NCBI GenBank assembly: GCA_900314495.1
Contig: OMVJ01000002.1
Coordinates: forward strand, 122,535-186,534
Origin: an uncultured Olsenella sp.
GTDB lineage: Bacteria > Actinomycetota > Coriobacteriia > Coriobacteriales > Atopobiaceae
DNA length: 64,000 bases
Reading direction: 5' to 3'
In this document: one piece after another, positions 50,602-59,409 of the stretch
How the letters are laid out: each line of letters begins with the position of its first letter
Position numbering within the stretch: the stretch's first letter is position 1
Translations under genes and position numbers: made by a program
The notes under the pieces: generated by a model
Database searches by the model: none
Seen by the model: the letters and a program-made list of their open reading frames with translations, nothing else
What the model was told of the DNA's origin: nothing

Positions 50602-50632
50602 ATGAGACGCGAGAACCGTCCCCGTGTCTCAT
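50602..50632 (-). repeat. GGGGACG palindromic repeat, copy D
   Basis: Inverted near-identical copy of C1 (one difference in 31). It lies directly at the 3' end of the AAA ATPase gene, overlapping its stop codon by 4 nt. Confidence 0.85.
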
Positions 50633-52119
50633 TCCAGTGCGCGGAGCTCGTCCACCTCGCGCAGCAGCTCGGCGCCGCGCTCGTGGAACTTGAGCCCCTG
50701 GCTGGCCTCCACGAAGGCCTCGCTGCCGTGGGCGCTCACGAACCGCATGAACGTGGGCTCCACCGCAAGCCGCGTGCAGAACACCAGCAGCTCCTCGCCG
50801 TCCCCAAAGACATCCCGCACGAAGCAAACCGCCGCATCCACCTGCGCGGAGATGCCCTTTGCCGCACCCGCCAGCTCAAGCACGCGCCCGTTGAATGCCT
50901 GCTTGGCTGCCACCAGGCCACCCGTGGGCGCCAGCAGGGCAAGCTCGTGCAGCACGTCAGCCCGCTCGGCCAGCACGTGCTGCCGCGCGTCGGAGGCGCC
51001 ACGCTCCGCGGCGGCAACCGCCTCCCTGTGCGCCGCCTGGAACAGGCCGGAAAGCACCTTCGGCGCGTCCTCGCCCCCGTCCACGCGCTCCTTTGCGGCA
51101 AGGAAGTCCGCCCTGGCCAGCTTGAGCGCGCCCTCCGTGGTCTCCTCCCCGCGCACGCGCGTGCACAGGGCGTTTATCAGCAGGTTCACCAGGGCGATGC
51201 GCTCGTCAAAGGGCGCCGCCTTGGCGCGTTCGCGCACCGCGGAACCCGCCGTGCCGTCCAGGATGCCGGTGACCTTGTAATCGTCCTGGTACTTGTCGAA
51301 GAGCTCCAGGTACAGCGAGAAGTCCTCCGCCACCTCCTGGTCCTGCAGGTACTGGGAGACAAGGTCCAGGTCCGCCTTGAGGCCGTTGAGCCGGTAGGCA
51401 ACCAGCATGCGCGAGAGGTCCTCCCAGCCGCGGGCCGTCACCATGCGGGTCCCGTCCACCGTGGTGCGCAGGCGGAAGAAGTTGTCCGGCTTGCTCTGCA
51501 GGTAGGTGGTCACGGCGGGGTGCACGCCGTGGGCGGTGGCGTACTCCATCCACACGTCCAGGTCCGGCTCCACGTCCACGCGCTTCAGGCGGTCCATCAT
51601 GGCCGGGTCGAACTCGCGCGCAGACCGGTTGTACTCGGGAGGGTTGCCCGCGCACACGATGACCCAACCCGCCGGCAGCCTGTGCTGGCCGAACCGCTTG
51701 TACTGCAGGAACTGCAGCATGGCGGGGGCCAGCGTCTCGGAAACGCAGTTGACCTCGTCCAGGAAGAGGATGCCCTCCCGCACGCCGGACTCTGCCATGG
51801 AGTCGTACGCCGCGGCGATGATCTCGCTCATGGTGTAGCGGCTCACCTTGTAGGTGCGCCCGCCGTACTCCGCCTCGTCAATGTAGGGCAGGCCCAGGGC
51901 GCTCTGGCGCGTGTGGTGCGTGATGGAGTAGCTCACGAAGTTGACTCCCAGCCTCTCCGCCACCTGCGCCACCACGGCCGTCTTGCCCACGCCCGGAGGC
52001 CCCATGATGATGATCGGCCGCTGCATCTGCGGCGGAATGAGGTACACGCCGTGCTCGTCCGTGGCCAGGTAGGCGCGGACCGCTCCCTCTATCTGCTGCG
52101 TTACGGATTTGATGTTCAT
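50629..52119 (-). CDS. MoxR-type AAA+ ATPase
   Basis: 496 residues. Walker A GPPGVGKT at 40-47, Walker B GILFLDEVN with the DE at 121-122, and sensor 1 region VIVCAGNPPEYN, as in MoxR/APE2220-type AAA+ proteins that work with VWA partners. A long C-terminal helical region (from about 290) is not part of the standard AAA core. The start overlaps the VWA gene stop by 4 nt (ATGA), a sign of stoichiometric expression. Probably remodels or activates a target together with the VWA protein. Confidence 0.9.
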   Translation of the reverse strand: MNIKSVTQQIEGAVRAYLATDEHGVYLIPPQMQRPIIIMGPPGVGKTAVVAQVAERLGVNFVSYSITHHTRQSALGLPYIDEAEYGGRTYKVSRYTMSEIIAAAYDSMAESGVREGILFLDEVNCVSETLAPAMLQFLQYKRFGQHRLPAGWVIVCAGNPPEYNRSAREFDPAMMDRLKRVDVEPDLDVWMEYATAHGVHPAVTTYLQSKPDNFFRLRTTVDGTRMVTARGWEDLSRMLVAYRLNGLKADLDLVSQYLQDQEVAEDFSLYLELFDKYQDDYKVTGILDGTAGSAVRERAKAAPFDERIALVNLLINALCTRVRGEETTEGALKLARADFLAAKERVDGGEDAPKVLSGLFQAAHREAVAAAERGASDARQHVLAERADVLHELALLAPTGGLVAAKQAFNGRVLELAGAAKGISAQVDAAVCFVRDVFGDGEELLVFCTRLAVEPTFMRFVSAHGSEAFVEASQGLKFHERGAELLREVDELRALE

Positions 52120-53753
52120 CGTCGCTCCCCCGTCGCGCCCCTGCCGGGCGCCCCTTGCTCCAGGTCCTCAATGCTCAGCCTGCCGTACAGCGGGTCTGCC
52201 GCAGGGTTGTCCCTCTGGCCCAGCTCGTCCGGGTCCAGCACGAACTGTATGGCCCAGGGCGGCACCACGTCCGGCCGGAAGTTCTGGTCGTAGAAGACGA
52301 ACGCCGTCTTGTAGGCCGGCATCCGTTCCGGGTACGTACCCCAGCCGTCCGTCAGGTATATGAGCCCCGCAAGCTCCGTGAACTCTCCGCGGGCCAGCAG
52401 GTCGTCCACGTAGGCAAAGGCGGGGCGGAAGTCCGTGCCGCCAAAGCCGTGCAGCTCAACGCCCCTGCGCCAACGGTCCAGGTCCGCCGCGCCGGCGATC
52501 TTGGTGTCCTCGCGCACGTCCGCGTCACACTGGATGAGGTGCACGTTCACCCGGTCGCAGAAGACGCCGCCGCCCGTAAGCGCGTCGTAGGCCACGTTAA
52601 CGAAGCGCTGCACCGCCGGCCCGTCCACGGAGCCGGAGGTGTCGATCACGATGGCGAAGTCCCTAATGAGCGCCTGCTCGCGGTACTCCAGGTTCTCTAT
52701 CAGCGGCATGTTGCCGTACAGCCGCAGGCCGTAGGAGTAGAACACGTAGTCAAACTCGTCCGGAGAGATGCGCATGGCCTCGCGCGGCCGCGCGAACTTG
52801 CGCAGGAACTCGCGCAGGTCCTGCCGACGGTGGTCTGCCACCCGAAGCTCCCGCAACAGGTTGCCCAGGCTGTGCCCGCGCGCGGCAGAGGTCGTCTCCA
52901 GGTCCACGCGGGCGCTCTTGGCGGCCCGCAGCCAGCGGGCAGCGGCCTCCTCGCGCTCGCGCGCTCCCAAGGGGCTCACGGGCGCCAGCGACGCGTCCAG
53001 CTCCCCAGCGCCGTCGCGCGTGGGGGCCTGCTCTGCACGCCGCCCGCCGGGGCCTCCCTCCCCGCCGGGCTGCGGCTTGCCGGCTCCTCCCTCGCCCTGG
53101 TGGGTGGGAGCGGGGCTGCCTCCGCCCGCCTGCTCGCCCGCGCCCGGAGCATGCGAATGCTGCCCGGCGGCGTCCTCCTGGGCCTCCGCCTGGCCGCGCC
53201 GTTGCCGCGGTGCGGGAAACCACGGCGTGGAATCGTCCACCGCGAAGACGGCACGCCAGCTGTCGCGCATGTTCTGGTAGGCCCCGCCCGCCAGCGCCCG
53301 GTACACCGTGCGCGTGGAAATCGCCGGTCCCAGGTCCTGCTCCAGCTGCTCGCACACGATGCCGATGGCGCGGCCGCGGTCGTTTGGGCGTGGGCCCAGC
53401 ATCTCCTGCACCAGACTCTCCACCACTATGTCCGTGGCCAGGCTCCACGCCTCCCGGTCAACCCCCTCCCGTCCGCCTAGGAAGGGGTGCATGAGCAGGC
53501 AGTGCAGTATGACGTGCGCAAGGTCGTGCACGGGCGGCTGGCGGGTGCGCGCGAAGTCGGCAAGCACCAGGTCCGCGTCAATGAAGAGGGTCTTGCCGTC
53601 CGTGGAGAAGGGCACGCCCAGCTTGGCCTCCCGCACGTCCAGAAGGCCGATGGAGGGGGCCAGGAACTGGTTGTCCGCCACGATCCTGCCCCGCGCCAGC
53701 TCAACCACCTCGCGTGCCAGCCGCACCTTTCGCCCGTGGTTCTCGTCTGTCAT
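52116..53753 (-). CDS. DUF2201 protein: degenerate metallopeptidase-like domain plus VWA domain
   Basis: 545 residues. The N-terminal putative metallopeptidase domain has VHDLAHVILHCLLMHP (75-90): the His positions of HExxH are there but Glu is replaced by Val (H80-V-I-L-H84). A Gly/Gln/Pro/Ala-rich disordered linker (about 180-280) follows, then a VWA-like domain with the MIDAS motif VIDTSGSVDG and later ELHGFGGTDFRPAF and LIYLTDGWG. It partners with the MoxR ATPase encoded next. It begins 9 nt after the helical-repeat gene. Confidence 0.9.
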   Translation of the reverse strand: MTDENHGRKVRLAREVVELARGRIVADNQFLAPSIGLLDVREAKLGVPFSTDGKTLFIDADLVLADFARTRQPPVHDLAHVILHCLLMHPFLGGREGVDREAWSLATDIVVESLVQEMLGPRPNDRGRAIGIVCEQLEQDLGPAISTRTVYRALAGGAYQNMRDSWRAVFAVDDSTPWFPAPRQRRGQAEAQEDAAGQHSHAPGAGEQAGGGSPAPTHQGEGGAGKPQPGGEGGPGGRRAEQAPTRDGAGELDASLAPVSPLGAREREEAAARWLRAAKSARVDLETTSAARGHSLGNLLRELRVADHRRQDLREFLRKFARPREAMRISPDEFDYVFYSYGLRLYGNMPLIENLEYREQALIRDFAIVIDTSGSVDGPAVQRFVNVAYDALTGGGVFCDRVNVHLIQCDADVREDTKIAGAADLDRWRRGVELHGFGGTDFRPAFAYVDDLLARGEFTELAGLIYLTDGWGTYPERMPAYKTAFVFYDQNFRPDVVPPWAIQFVLDPDELGQRDNPAADPLYGRLSIEDLEQGAPGRGATGERR

Positions 53754-53762
53754 GGCACGCCC

Positions 53763-54932
53763 CTACAGCAGCAGGCCCGCAAGGCCGCCCAGGTCATCGG
53801 GGCAGGCGCCTGCGCCTTGCGCACCCTCTGGGCCGCAGGCGCGCGCGGCACCGGGGTCGGGAGTCTCGTCCAGCGCGCGGCGGCGGGCAAGCAGAAGCGT
53901 CGCGGTCTCTGCGTGGCCCGCGGCAGACGCCGCCTCCACCGCCGCGTCCAGGTTCTGCCTGGTCATGGTGCGGGGCCAGTCCGCCAGCATCCGCAGCTCC
54001 TCGTAGCTGCCGTTCCTTGCCAGCAGGCACAGAAGCGCCCCGTTCTGCTCCTCCGTGCCGGCGCATAGGTGGGGAACCATGTGCCGCACCAGGTCCGGCT
54101 CGTCCTCCAGCCACCTCAGCGACTGCAGCCTGCCCAGGAACACCTGCGGTGCCAGGTCGCAGATGAAGGCTATGAACTGCTCCTGCACCCGCGGCTTGAT
54201 CAGGTTTCCCAGCATCATGAACAGGTAATCGCTCCCAAGGCCCCTCTGGCGGTGAAGCTCCAGCATCTTCCGCGCGAGGCCGCCCAGGGCCTCCGTGGCG
54301 TAGGGCTCGTGCCTGGCGGGCTCCCTCATGACCTCCCCCATGCGCACGACGGCGGCACGGAACAGGTCGTCGAAGACCACGCTGTCGAACTTGCCCTCCT
54401 CGGCCAGGCGCCCCACGAGGTCGCACGTGGCGGCAAGGTCCGTGGAGGTGGAGAAGCTGCTGCCCATGAGCTGGTCGTTGCCGGTGAAGCTCGCGAAGAC
54501 CTCCGTGCAAACCGTGTGGTCCTCCGGGTTGAGGAAGAGGTTGGGGCTGCTGCGCGTGAGGTCAAAGCGCGAGAGGGAACTCTCGTGCGCGGCGATGGCG
54601 CGGTAGAGCTCCGGCACGTCCACGTCCTCCAGTAGGTCCACGCCCTGGTCCAGCAGGAAGCGTGCCACGTCCTCGCGGGCCGTGCGCAGCGCCAGCGCCA
54701 GGGCCCAGCCCCGGTACGTGAAGGGGCCCAGCTCCCGGTAGACCAGCCGCACGAGGTCGATGGGCCCGTACACGCAGGAGCGCTCCAGCAGGTCAACGCG
54801 CTCGGCCGGGCTCACGGCATCGCGATTCTCCAGGACGACCGTCACGCTGAGGATTGACTCCACCAGGCGGCGTGCCGCAAAGCTGTCGCGCGTCATGGCA
54901 AGCAGACGCGCGATCTTCTGGTTCCGAGCCAT
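53763..54932 (-). CDS. Ankyrin-like/helical repeat protein, first gene of the AAA-VWA cluster
   Basis: 389 residues from the ATG at 54932 (GAGGGGG upstream). It has ankyrin-like pieces at both ends (RGWALALALRTAREDVARFLLDQGVDLL and NGALLCLLARNGSYEELRML, ...AASAAGHAETATLLLARR) separated by a helical middle. The repeats are divergent, so the class is tentative. No membrane segment. Likely a substrate-recognition or scaffold protein for the ATPase/VWA pair. Confidence 0.75.
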   Translation of the reverse strand: MARNQKIARLLAMTRDSFAARRLVESILSVTVVLENRDAVSPAERVDLLERSCVYGPIDLVRLVYRELGPFTYRGWALALALRTAREDVARFLLDQGVDLLEDVDVPELYRAIAAHESSLSRFDLTRSSPNLFLNPEDHTVCTEVFASFTGNDQLMGSSFSTSTDLAATCDLVGRLAEEGKFDSVVFDDLFRAAVVRMGEVMREPARHEPYATEALGGLARKMLELHRQRGLGSDYLFMMLGNLIKPRVQEQFIAFICDLAPQVFLGRLQSLRWLEDEPDLVRHMVPHLCAGTEEQNGALLCLLARNGSYEELRMLADWPRTMTRQNLDAAVEAASAAGHAETATLLLARRRALDETPDPGAARACGPEGAQGAGACPDDLGGLAGLLL

Positions 54933-55026
54933 GCGCACCCCCTCGCAACTCGCCGAATTCCCTACACGAATCTTAGACGAGTCCCAAGGCGCCCACAAAC
55001 GGCAAGACGCGGAACGGCCGCCGGGG

Positions 55027-55851
55027 CTACGCCTTTGACGAGAGCTCCGCCCGCACGTCCGCTATGCGCTTGGCGGGAATGGAGATGGAGGTGCCGTCGT
55101 CCAGCAGGAGCCTGCCGGCCTTGAGCTCCACGACGTGGTCGCGGTTGACCGCGTAGCTGCGGTGCACGCGCACGATCTTGGGACCCACCATCTCCACCGT
55201 GTCCTTGATGACGGCGGGAACCATGATGTCCCTCGTCATGCAGTGCACGATGGTACGCTTGCGGTTGGCCTCCAGGTACACGATCTGCGACGGGTGCACC
55301 CAGTGCACCGTGCCGTTGACGTCGTAAATGCTGACGCTTGTGCGCGAGTTGCCCAGCTTGATGAGCGAGCGCATGTAACGGTAGGTCTCCGTGCCCGCGA
55401 AGACGGGGAAGCTCTGCCCGTTGAGGTCCGGGTCCTTGGGCTCCGAGCAGTGTATGTGGTCCAGCAGGACGCCCTGGCCGGTGCGCCGCCACACGTAGGT
55501 GGAGCGAACGCGCGCGGCAAGAATCTCCTCGTTGTTGGGGGGAATGAGCTTCAGCGCCACGCCAAGAACCGTGCACGTGGAGGCGCCCTCAGAGACGACG
55601 GTGTACTCCTCCTCCGCCAAGGCGGCCCCCGCGTTCTGCGCCGCGCCCTCTCGGAGTATCTTCTCTACCTCAGCGCGGTCACACGTAGTCTGACCTTGCA
55701 TTGGTCCAACCAGGAAGAAGTCTGGCGCAAGCCTAGACAGGCACCAGTCCAAGTCCCCCGTGACGAACCGATGAGCGAACTCCCGGCTCTCCGCAAGTGC
55801 TAGCTCGCGAAGGGAGGCATGCGTGTTGTCCCCGTTTTCACTCAAGGTCAT
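55027..55851 (-). CDS. LytTR-domain regulator with an NTF2/SnoaL-like N-terminal domain
   Basis: 274 residues. The first 135 residues resemble a SnoaL/NTF2-type cone fold (FAHRFVTGDLDWCLSRLAPDF, TCTVLGVALKLIP, STYVWRRTGQGVLLDHIHCS), unlike the usual receiver domain. The C-terminal LytTR domain (about 170-270) has HPSQIVYLEANRKRTIVHC, RVHRSYAVNRDHVVEL and LDDGTSISIPAKR, the DNA-binding pattern. No histidine kinase lies next to it. Target genes are unknown. Confidence 0.88.
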   Translation of the reverse strand: MTLSENGDNTHASLRELALAESREFAHRFVTGDLDWCLSRLAPDFFLVGPMQGQTTCDRAEVEKILREGAAQNAGAALAEEEYTVVSEGASTCTVLGVALKLIPPNNEEILAARVRSTYVWRRTGQGVLLDHIHCSEPKDPDLNGQSFPVFAGTETYRYMRSLIKLGNSRTSVSIYDVNGTVHWVHPSQIVYLEANRKRTIVHCMTRDIMVPAVIKDTVEMVGPKIVRVHRSYAVNRDHVVELKAGRLLLDDGTSISIPAKRIADVRAELSSKA

Positions 55852-56192
55852 CAGTCACTCCGTTCGAGGCATGTGCGGGAAATGTAAGTCCACCAGCAAC
55901 AGCACGGATTGATGTATCCCCGTCATACTAATCGACGGAGTTTTCCACGCCGCCTGTTGAAGTACGCTTTCGAGACCTCGTTCCAAAACTCATATCGTTC
56001 GTTCCCGTCTTACCGCCTTGTGGGACAGCGCGCGCGAACCCGTTTGGGTGTGTGAAAACGGCGCGGGACTGAGCTTGCCGCCTACCGCGTTTTTTATCAA
56101 AGCTTTGCTTTTATTTATACCCGCTAGACCAGCATTTAATGCATCTTCGCGGCCCCCAGCAAGCCAGTGCCCCGCAGGTGGGGCGCCCTCCG
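55852..56192. other. 341 bp AT-richer intergenic region
   Basis: Upstream of the LytTR gene and downstream of the DUF3592 gene, both on the minus strand. It has a GGGTATAAA string on the minus strand (-10-like TATAAA at 56114-56119), a TTTTTT/AAAGCTTT-rich stretch (56090-56118), a CCGTC-N8-GACGG dyad near 55919-55938, and a repeated GGAACGA. No gene is supported. Confidence 0.5.
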
Positions 56193-56741
56193 TCACAGCC
56201 AGAAGAGGAGCACCGCCACGCCCACGAGGGCACAGGCCGCCGCCGCAAGAAGCGGGCCGAAGAAGAGGTTGTCTCGCCGGGCGTAGCGCTGCACGTACGC
56301 AAGCGAGGGGTGGCCCGGGTCGTAGAAGACCTCGGCACGGGACCCAATGGGGAACAGCCTGCGCAGCGGCTCCACGGTCACTATGCTGGCCTTGCGCGTG
56401 TGCACCACGCGCCGGTAGGTCTGCGGCAGGCTCTCCCTTGCCACGATGTTCGTCTTCTCGTGGGGGGTGCCGCCCCGCACGCTCACGACCACCTGGTTGA
56501 TGTAGTTCCTGAACACGGGACCACGCGCGCGGTAGGTGTGGCCGCCCACCCGGTACTCCACAATGGGCAGGCGAAGGTCATGCGCCGTGGGGAAGGACGA
56601 GAAGCCCACCACGCGGCCCGCGCAGCGGGAGGTGCACCGGCGCTCCATCAGCATGCTGCGCAGGCCGCAGCCCAATGCGACGCAGGTCAGCACGGCCGCG
56701 GCAAGCAGGCACATCACACCGAACTCCACATACTCCAGCAC
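56193..56741 (-). CDS. DUF3592-type membrane protein
   Basis: 182 residues from a GTG at 56741, chosen because GGGAGG lies 5 nt upstream and the first helix follows at once. Two membrane helices (CLLAAAVLTCVALGCGL and FFGPLLAAAACALVGVAVLLF) flank an extracytoplasmic beta domain (RLPIVEYRVGGHTYRARGPV, FPIGSRAEVFYDPGHPSLA) typical of DUF3592 proteins. Function unknown. Divergent from the hydrolase at 56896. Confidence 0.8.
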   Translation of the reverse strand: MLEYVEFGVMCLLAAAVLTCVALGCGLRSMLMERRCTSRCAGRVVGFSSFPTAHDLRLPIVEYRVGGHTYRARGPVFRNYINQVVVSVRGGTPHEKTNIVARESLPQTYRRVVHTRKASIVTVEPLRRLFPIGSRAEVFYDPGHPSLAYVQRYARRDNLFFGPLLAAAACALVGVAVLLFWL

Positions 56742-56895
56742 GCCGACCTCCCGCGCAACCCACACGACCCGCACCATTGTACGCAAACGGGAAAGGCCAC
56801 ACCTCCACCCATGCCGTCTGCGACTGCGTTGGCCACGTGTGACCCACGGCAAAATATACTTGGGCATGCAGCGTCACATATCTTCGGGAGTTCAC

Positions 56896-57867
56896 ATGGC
56901 AGAGGAAACTCGCACCGAATCGCTCACCTTCGTCTCTAACGACGGCGTCACGCAGATACACGCAAGGATCTGGTGGCCGGCGGGTCTGGCACGGGGCGAG
57001 AACGGCGCCCTGCCCAGGCCGCGGGGCATCGTGCAGATCGTGCATGGCATGGCAGAGCACATCTCGCGCTACGACTCGTTCGCCCGCTTCCTTGCAGGAA
57101 ACGGCTACCTGGTGTGCGGCCACGACCAGCTCGGCCACGGCAAGTCGGTGCGGGATCGCTCCCAATGGGGTTGCCTGCCGCCCAAGACCGGCAAGGACAT
57201 CCTGATCCAGGACATACATGACCTGCGCGGGATTGTCTCCGCGCGCTGCGCACCCGGCACCCCCTACTTCGTCTTCGGCCACTCCATGGGCAGCTTCGAG
57301 ACGCGCGTGTACATAAGCCGCCATGCGGAGGGCCTGGCCGGCGCAATCATCTGCGGCACGGGCTACGTGGACCCAAAGACCTCCGCCGCGGGCAACGCCA
57401 TGGCCCGGCTCATCTGCCGCCTGCGCGGGGCGGACCACATAAGCGGCATGCTGCACTCCATGGCCGACGGCGCCTATGCCAAGGCCATCCCCGACGCCAA
57501 AAGCCCCTTCGACTGGCTGTCGCACAACCGCGACAACGTGAACGCCTACATAGCGGACCCTGCCTGCGGATACATGTTCTCGGCCGGGGGCTACGCCACC
57601 CTCACCAGCCTCACGCAGGAGGCCTGCTCGCCCGCATGCGCCCAGGCCGTCCCCAACGGCCTTCCGCTGCTCTACATGGCCGGCGCGGAGGACCCCGTGG
57701 GAGACAACGGCAAGGGCGTGACCACCTCGTTCAAGATGGCGCAGAGGGCAGGCGCCAGTGACGCGCAGCTCAAGCTCTACCCCAACATGCGCCACGAGAT
57801 CCTGAACGAGACCGGGCGCCAGGCAGTCTACACCGACGTGCTCAACTGGCTCGTCGCGCGAAGCTAG
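56896..57867 (+). CDS. Lysophospholipase/monoacylglycerol lipase-like alpha/beta-hydrolase
   Basis: 323 residues from the ATG at 56896 (CGGGAG 5 nt upstream). Serine aminopeptidase S33 / monoacylglycerol-lipase pattern: GIVQIVHGMAEHISRYDSFA, VCGHDQLGHGKSV, nucleophile elbow FGHSMGSF, the acid in AGAEDPVGDNGKG and the His in NMRHEILNE, so the triad is complete. glpK begins 8 nt after its stop, suggesting that glycerol freed from lipids is fed directly to glycerol kinase. No signal peptide, so cytosolic. Confidence 0.9.
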   Translation: MAEETRTESLTFVSNDGVTQIHARIWWPAGLARGENGALPRPRGIVQIVHGMAEHISRYDSFARFLAGNGYLVCGHDQLGHGKSVRDRSQWGCLPPKTGKDILIQDIHDLRGIVSARCAPGTPYFVFGHSMGSFETRVYISRHAEGLAGAIICGTGYVDPKTSAAGNAMARLICRLRGADHISGMLHSMADGAYAKAIPDAKSPFDWLSHNRDNVNAYIADPACGYMFSAGGYATLTSLTQEACSPACAQAVPNGLPLLYMAGAEDPVGDNGKGVTTSFKMAQRAGASDAQLKLYPNMRHEILNETGRQAVYTDVLNWLVARS

Positions 57868-57875
57868 GAGGAAGA

Positions 57876-59369
57876 ATGAGCGGACAGTACGTCGTTGCGC
57901 TGGACCAGGGCACCACGTCCTCCAGGGCGGTGCTGATTGACCACCAGGGCAGGATGGTCGACTTCGTGCAGAGGCCCTTCCAGCAGATATACCCCCAGCC
58001 CGGCTGGGTGGAGCACAACCCGCAGGAGATCCTCTTCTCCCAGCTTGGCTCCCTCACGGAGCTCCTGGCGCGGCACAACCTGACTGAGCGCCAGATTGCG
58101 GCTATCGGCATAGACAACCAGCGCGAGACCACCATAGTGTGGGACCCCAGCACGGGCCAGCCCATAGCCAACGCCATAGTCTGGCAGTGCCGCCGCACGG
58201 AACCCATAATCAACGAGCTCTGCGGCACACCGGATGTGCGTCGGCGCATACAGGAGAAGACCGGCCTCCTACCCGACCCCTACTTCTCCGCGAGCAAGAT
58301 CCGCTGGCTGCTGGACAACGTACCTGGGGCGCGCGAGCGCGCGGAGGCGGGCGAGCTGTACTTTGGCACCGTTGACAGCTACCTCATTTGGGTGCTGACG
58401 GGCGGCATGGTGCACGCCACAGACCCCACCAACGCCAGCCGCACCATGCTGTACAACATCCACCAGATGTGCTGGGACCAGGAGCTGCTGGACCTCTTCG
58501 GCATCCCCGCCAGTATGATGCCGGAGGTCAGGCCCTCCGCCTCCCCCTTTGGCGAGACCAGCTACCCCGGCGTGCCCGCGGGCATTCCCATCTGCGGCGT
58601 CGCGGGAGACCAGCAGGCCGCGCTCTTTGGCCAGTGCTGCTTCCGCGCGGGGCAGGCCAAGAACACCTACGGCACCGGCTGCTTCCTCCTCATGCACACC
58701 GGCGACAAGCCCGCTCGCTCCACGCACGAGCTGGTCACCACCATTGCCGCCAGCGCCCCGGGCGTGGGCCACACGGAGTACGCGCTGGAGGGCTCCGTCT
58801 TCGTGGGTGGCGCCGTCATGCAGTGGATACGCGACGAGCTGGGCCTCATCCACTCCGCCGCGGAGTCAGAGATGCTGGCCGAGTGCGTGCCCGACACGGG
58901 CGGGGTCTACATAGTTCCCGCCTTCACCGGCATGGGCGCCCCCTACTGGAAGCCCAACGCCCGCGGCACCATAACCGGCATCACGCGCGGAACCAACCGC
59001 AGCCACATAGTGCGCGCGGCGGTGGAGTCCATGGCCTACCAAGTTGCGGACCTGGCCCACGCCATGGAGGCGGACGCCGGCAAGAGAATGGAGGTCCTCA
59101 ACGCAGACGGCGGCGCGGCGCAGAACAGGTTCCTGCTGCAGTTCCAGAGCGACATCCTGCGGTGCCAGATTCACCGGCCCCTCAACACGGAGACCACGGC
59201 CCTTGGCGCGGCCTACCTGGCGGGCCTTGCCTGCGGCTTCTGGGAGGACACGGGAGAGCTGAGCGAGCTGCGCACCAAGGACCTGGTCTTCACGCCACAG
59301 ATGAGCGAGGACCGCGCCAATGCCCTCATGGCAGGTTGGGCCGACGCGGTGAGAAGGACGATACTGTAG
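57876..59369 (+). CDS. glpK: Glycerol kinase
   Basis: FGGY-family kinase making glycerol-3-phosphate from glycerol and ATP. 497 residues, full length. ATP/substrate motifs: ALDQGTTSSRAVLIDHQG at the N-terminus, GIDNQRETTIVW, GVAGDQQAALFGQCCF, KNTYGTGCFLL and the C-terminal VLNADGGAAQNRFLLQFQSD. AGGAGGAAG lies upstream, in the 8 nt spacer after the hydrolase gene. No GlpF or GlpD is nearby. Confidence 0.95.
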   Translation: MSGQYVVALDQGTTSSRAVLIDHQGRMVDFVQRPFQQIYPQPGWVEHNPQEILFSQLGSLTELLARHNLTERQIAAIGIDNQRETTIVWDPSTGQPIANAIVWQCRRTEPIINELCGTPDVRRRIQEKTGLLPDPYFSASKIRWLLDNVPGARERAEAGELYFGTVDSYLIWVLTGGMVHATDPTNASRTMLYNIHQMCWDQELLDLFGIPASMMPEVRPSASPFGETSYPGVPAGIPICGVAGDQQAALFGQCCFRAGQAKNTYGTGCFLLMHTGDKPARSTHELVTTIAASAPGVGHTEYALEGSVFVGGAVMQWIRDELGLIHSAAESEMLAECVPDTGGVYIVPAFTGMGAPYWKPNARGTITGITRGTNRSHIVRAAVESMAYQVADLAHAMEADAGKRMEVLNADGGAAQNRFLLQFQSDILRCQIHRPLNTETTALGAAYLAGLACGFWEDTGELSELRTKDLVFTPQMSEDRANALMAGWADAVRRTIL

Positions 59370-59409
59370 CGTGCCCCACCGACAAGCCCGCGCCCGCGCC
59401 GGGGACGTC

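Noticed and set aside
55990..56196. 68-codon minus-strand ORF (and overlapping plus-strand ORF) in the region before the LytTR gene
   Set aside because: Both strands are open over the same AT-rich stretch, neither has a good ribosome site, and no family pattern is visible.
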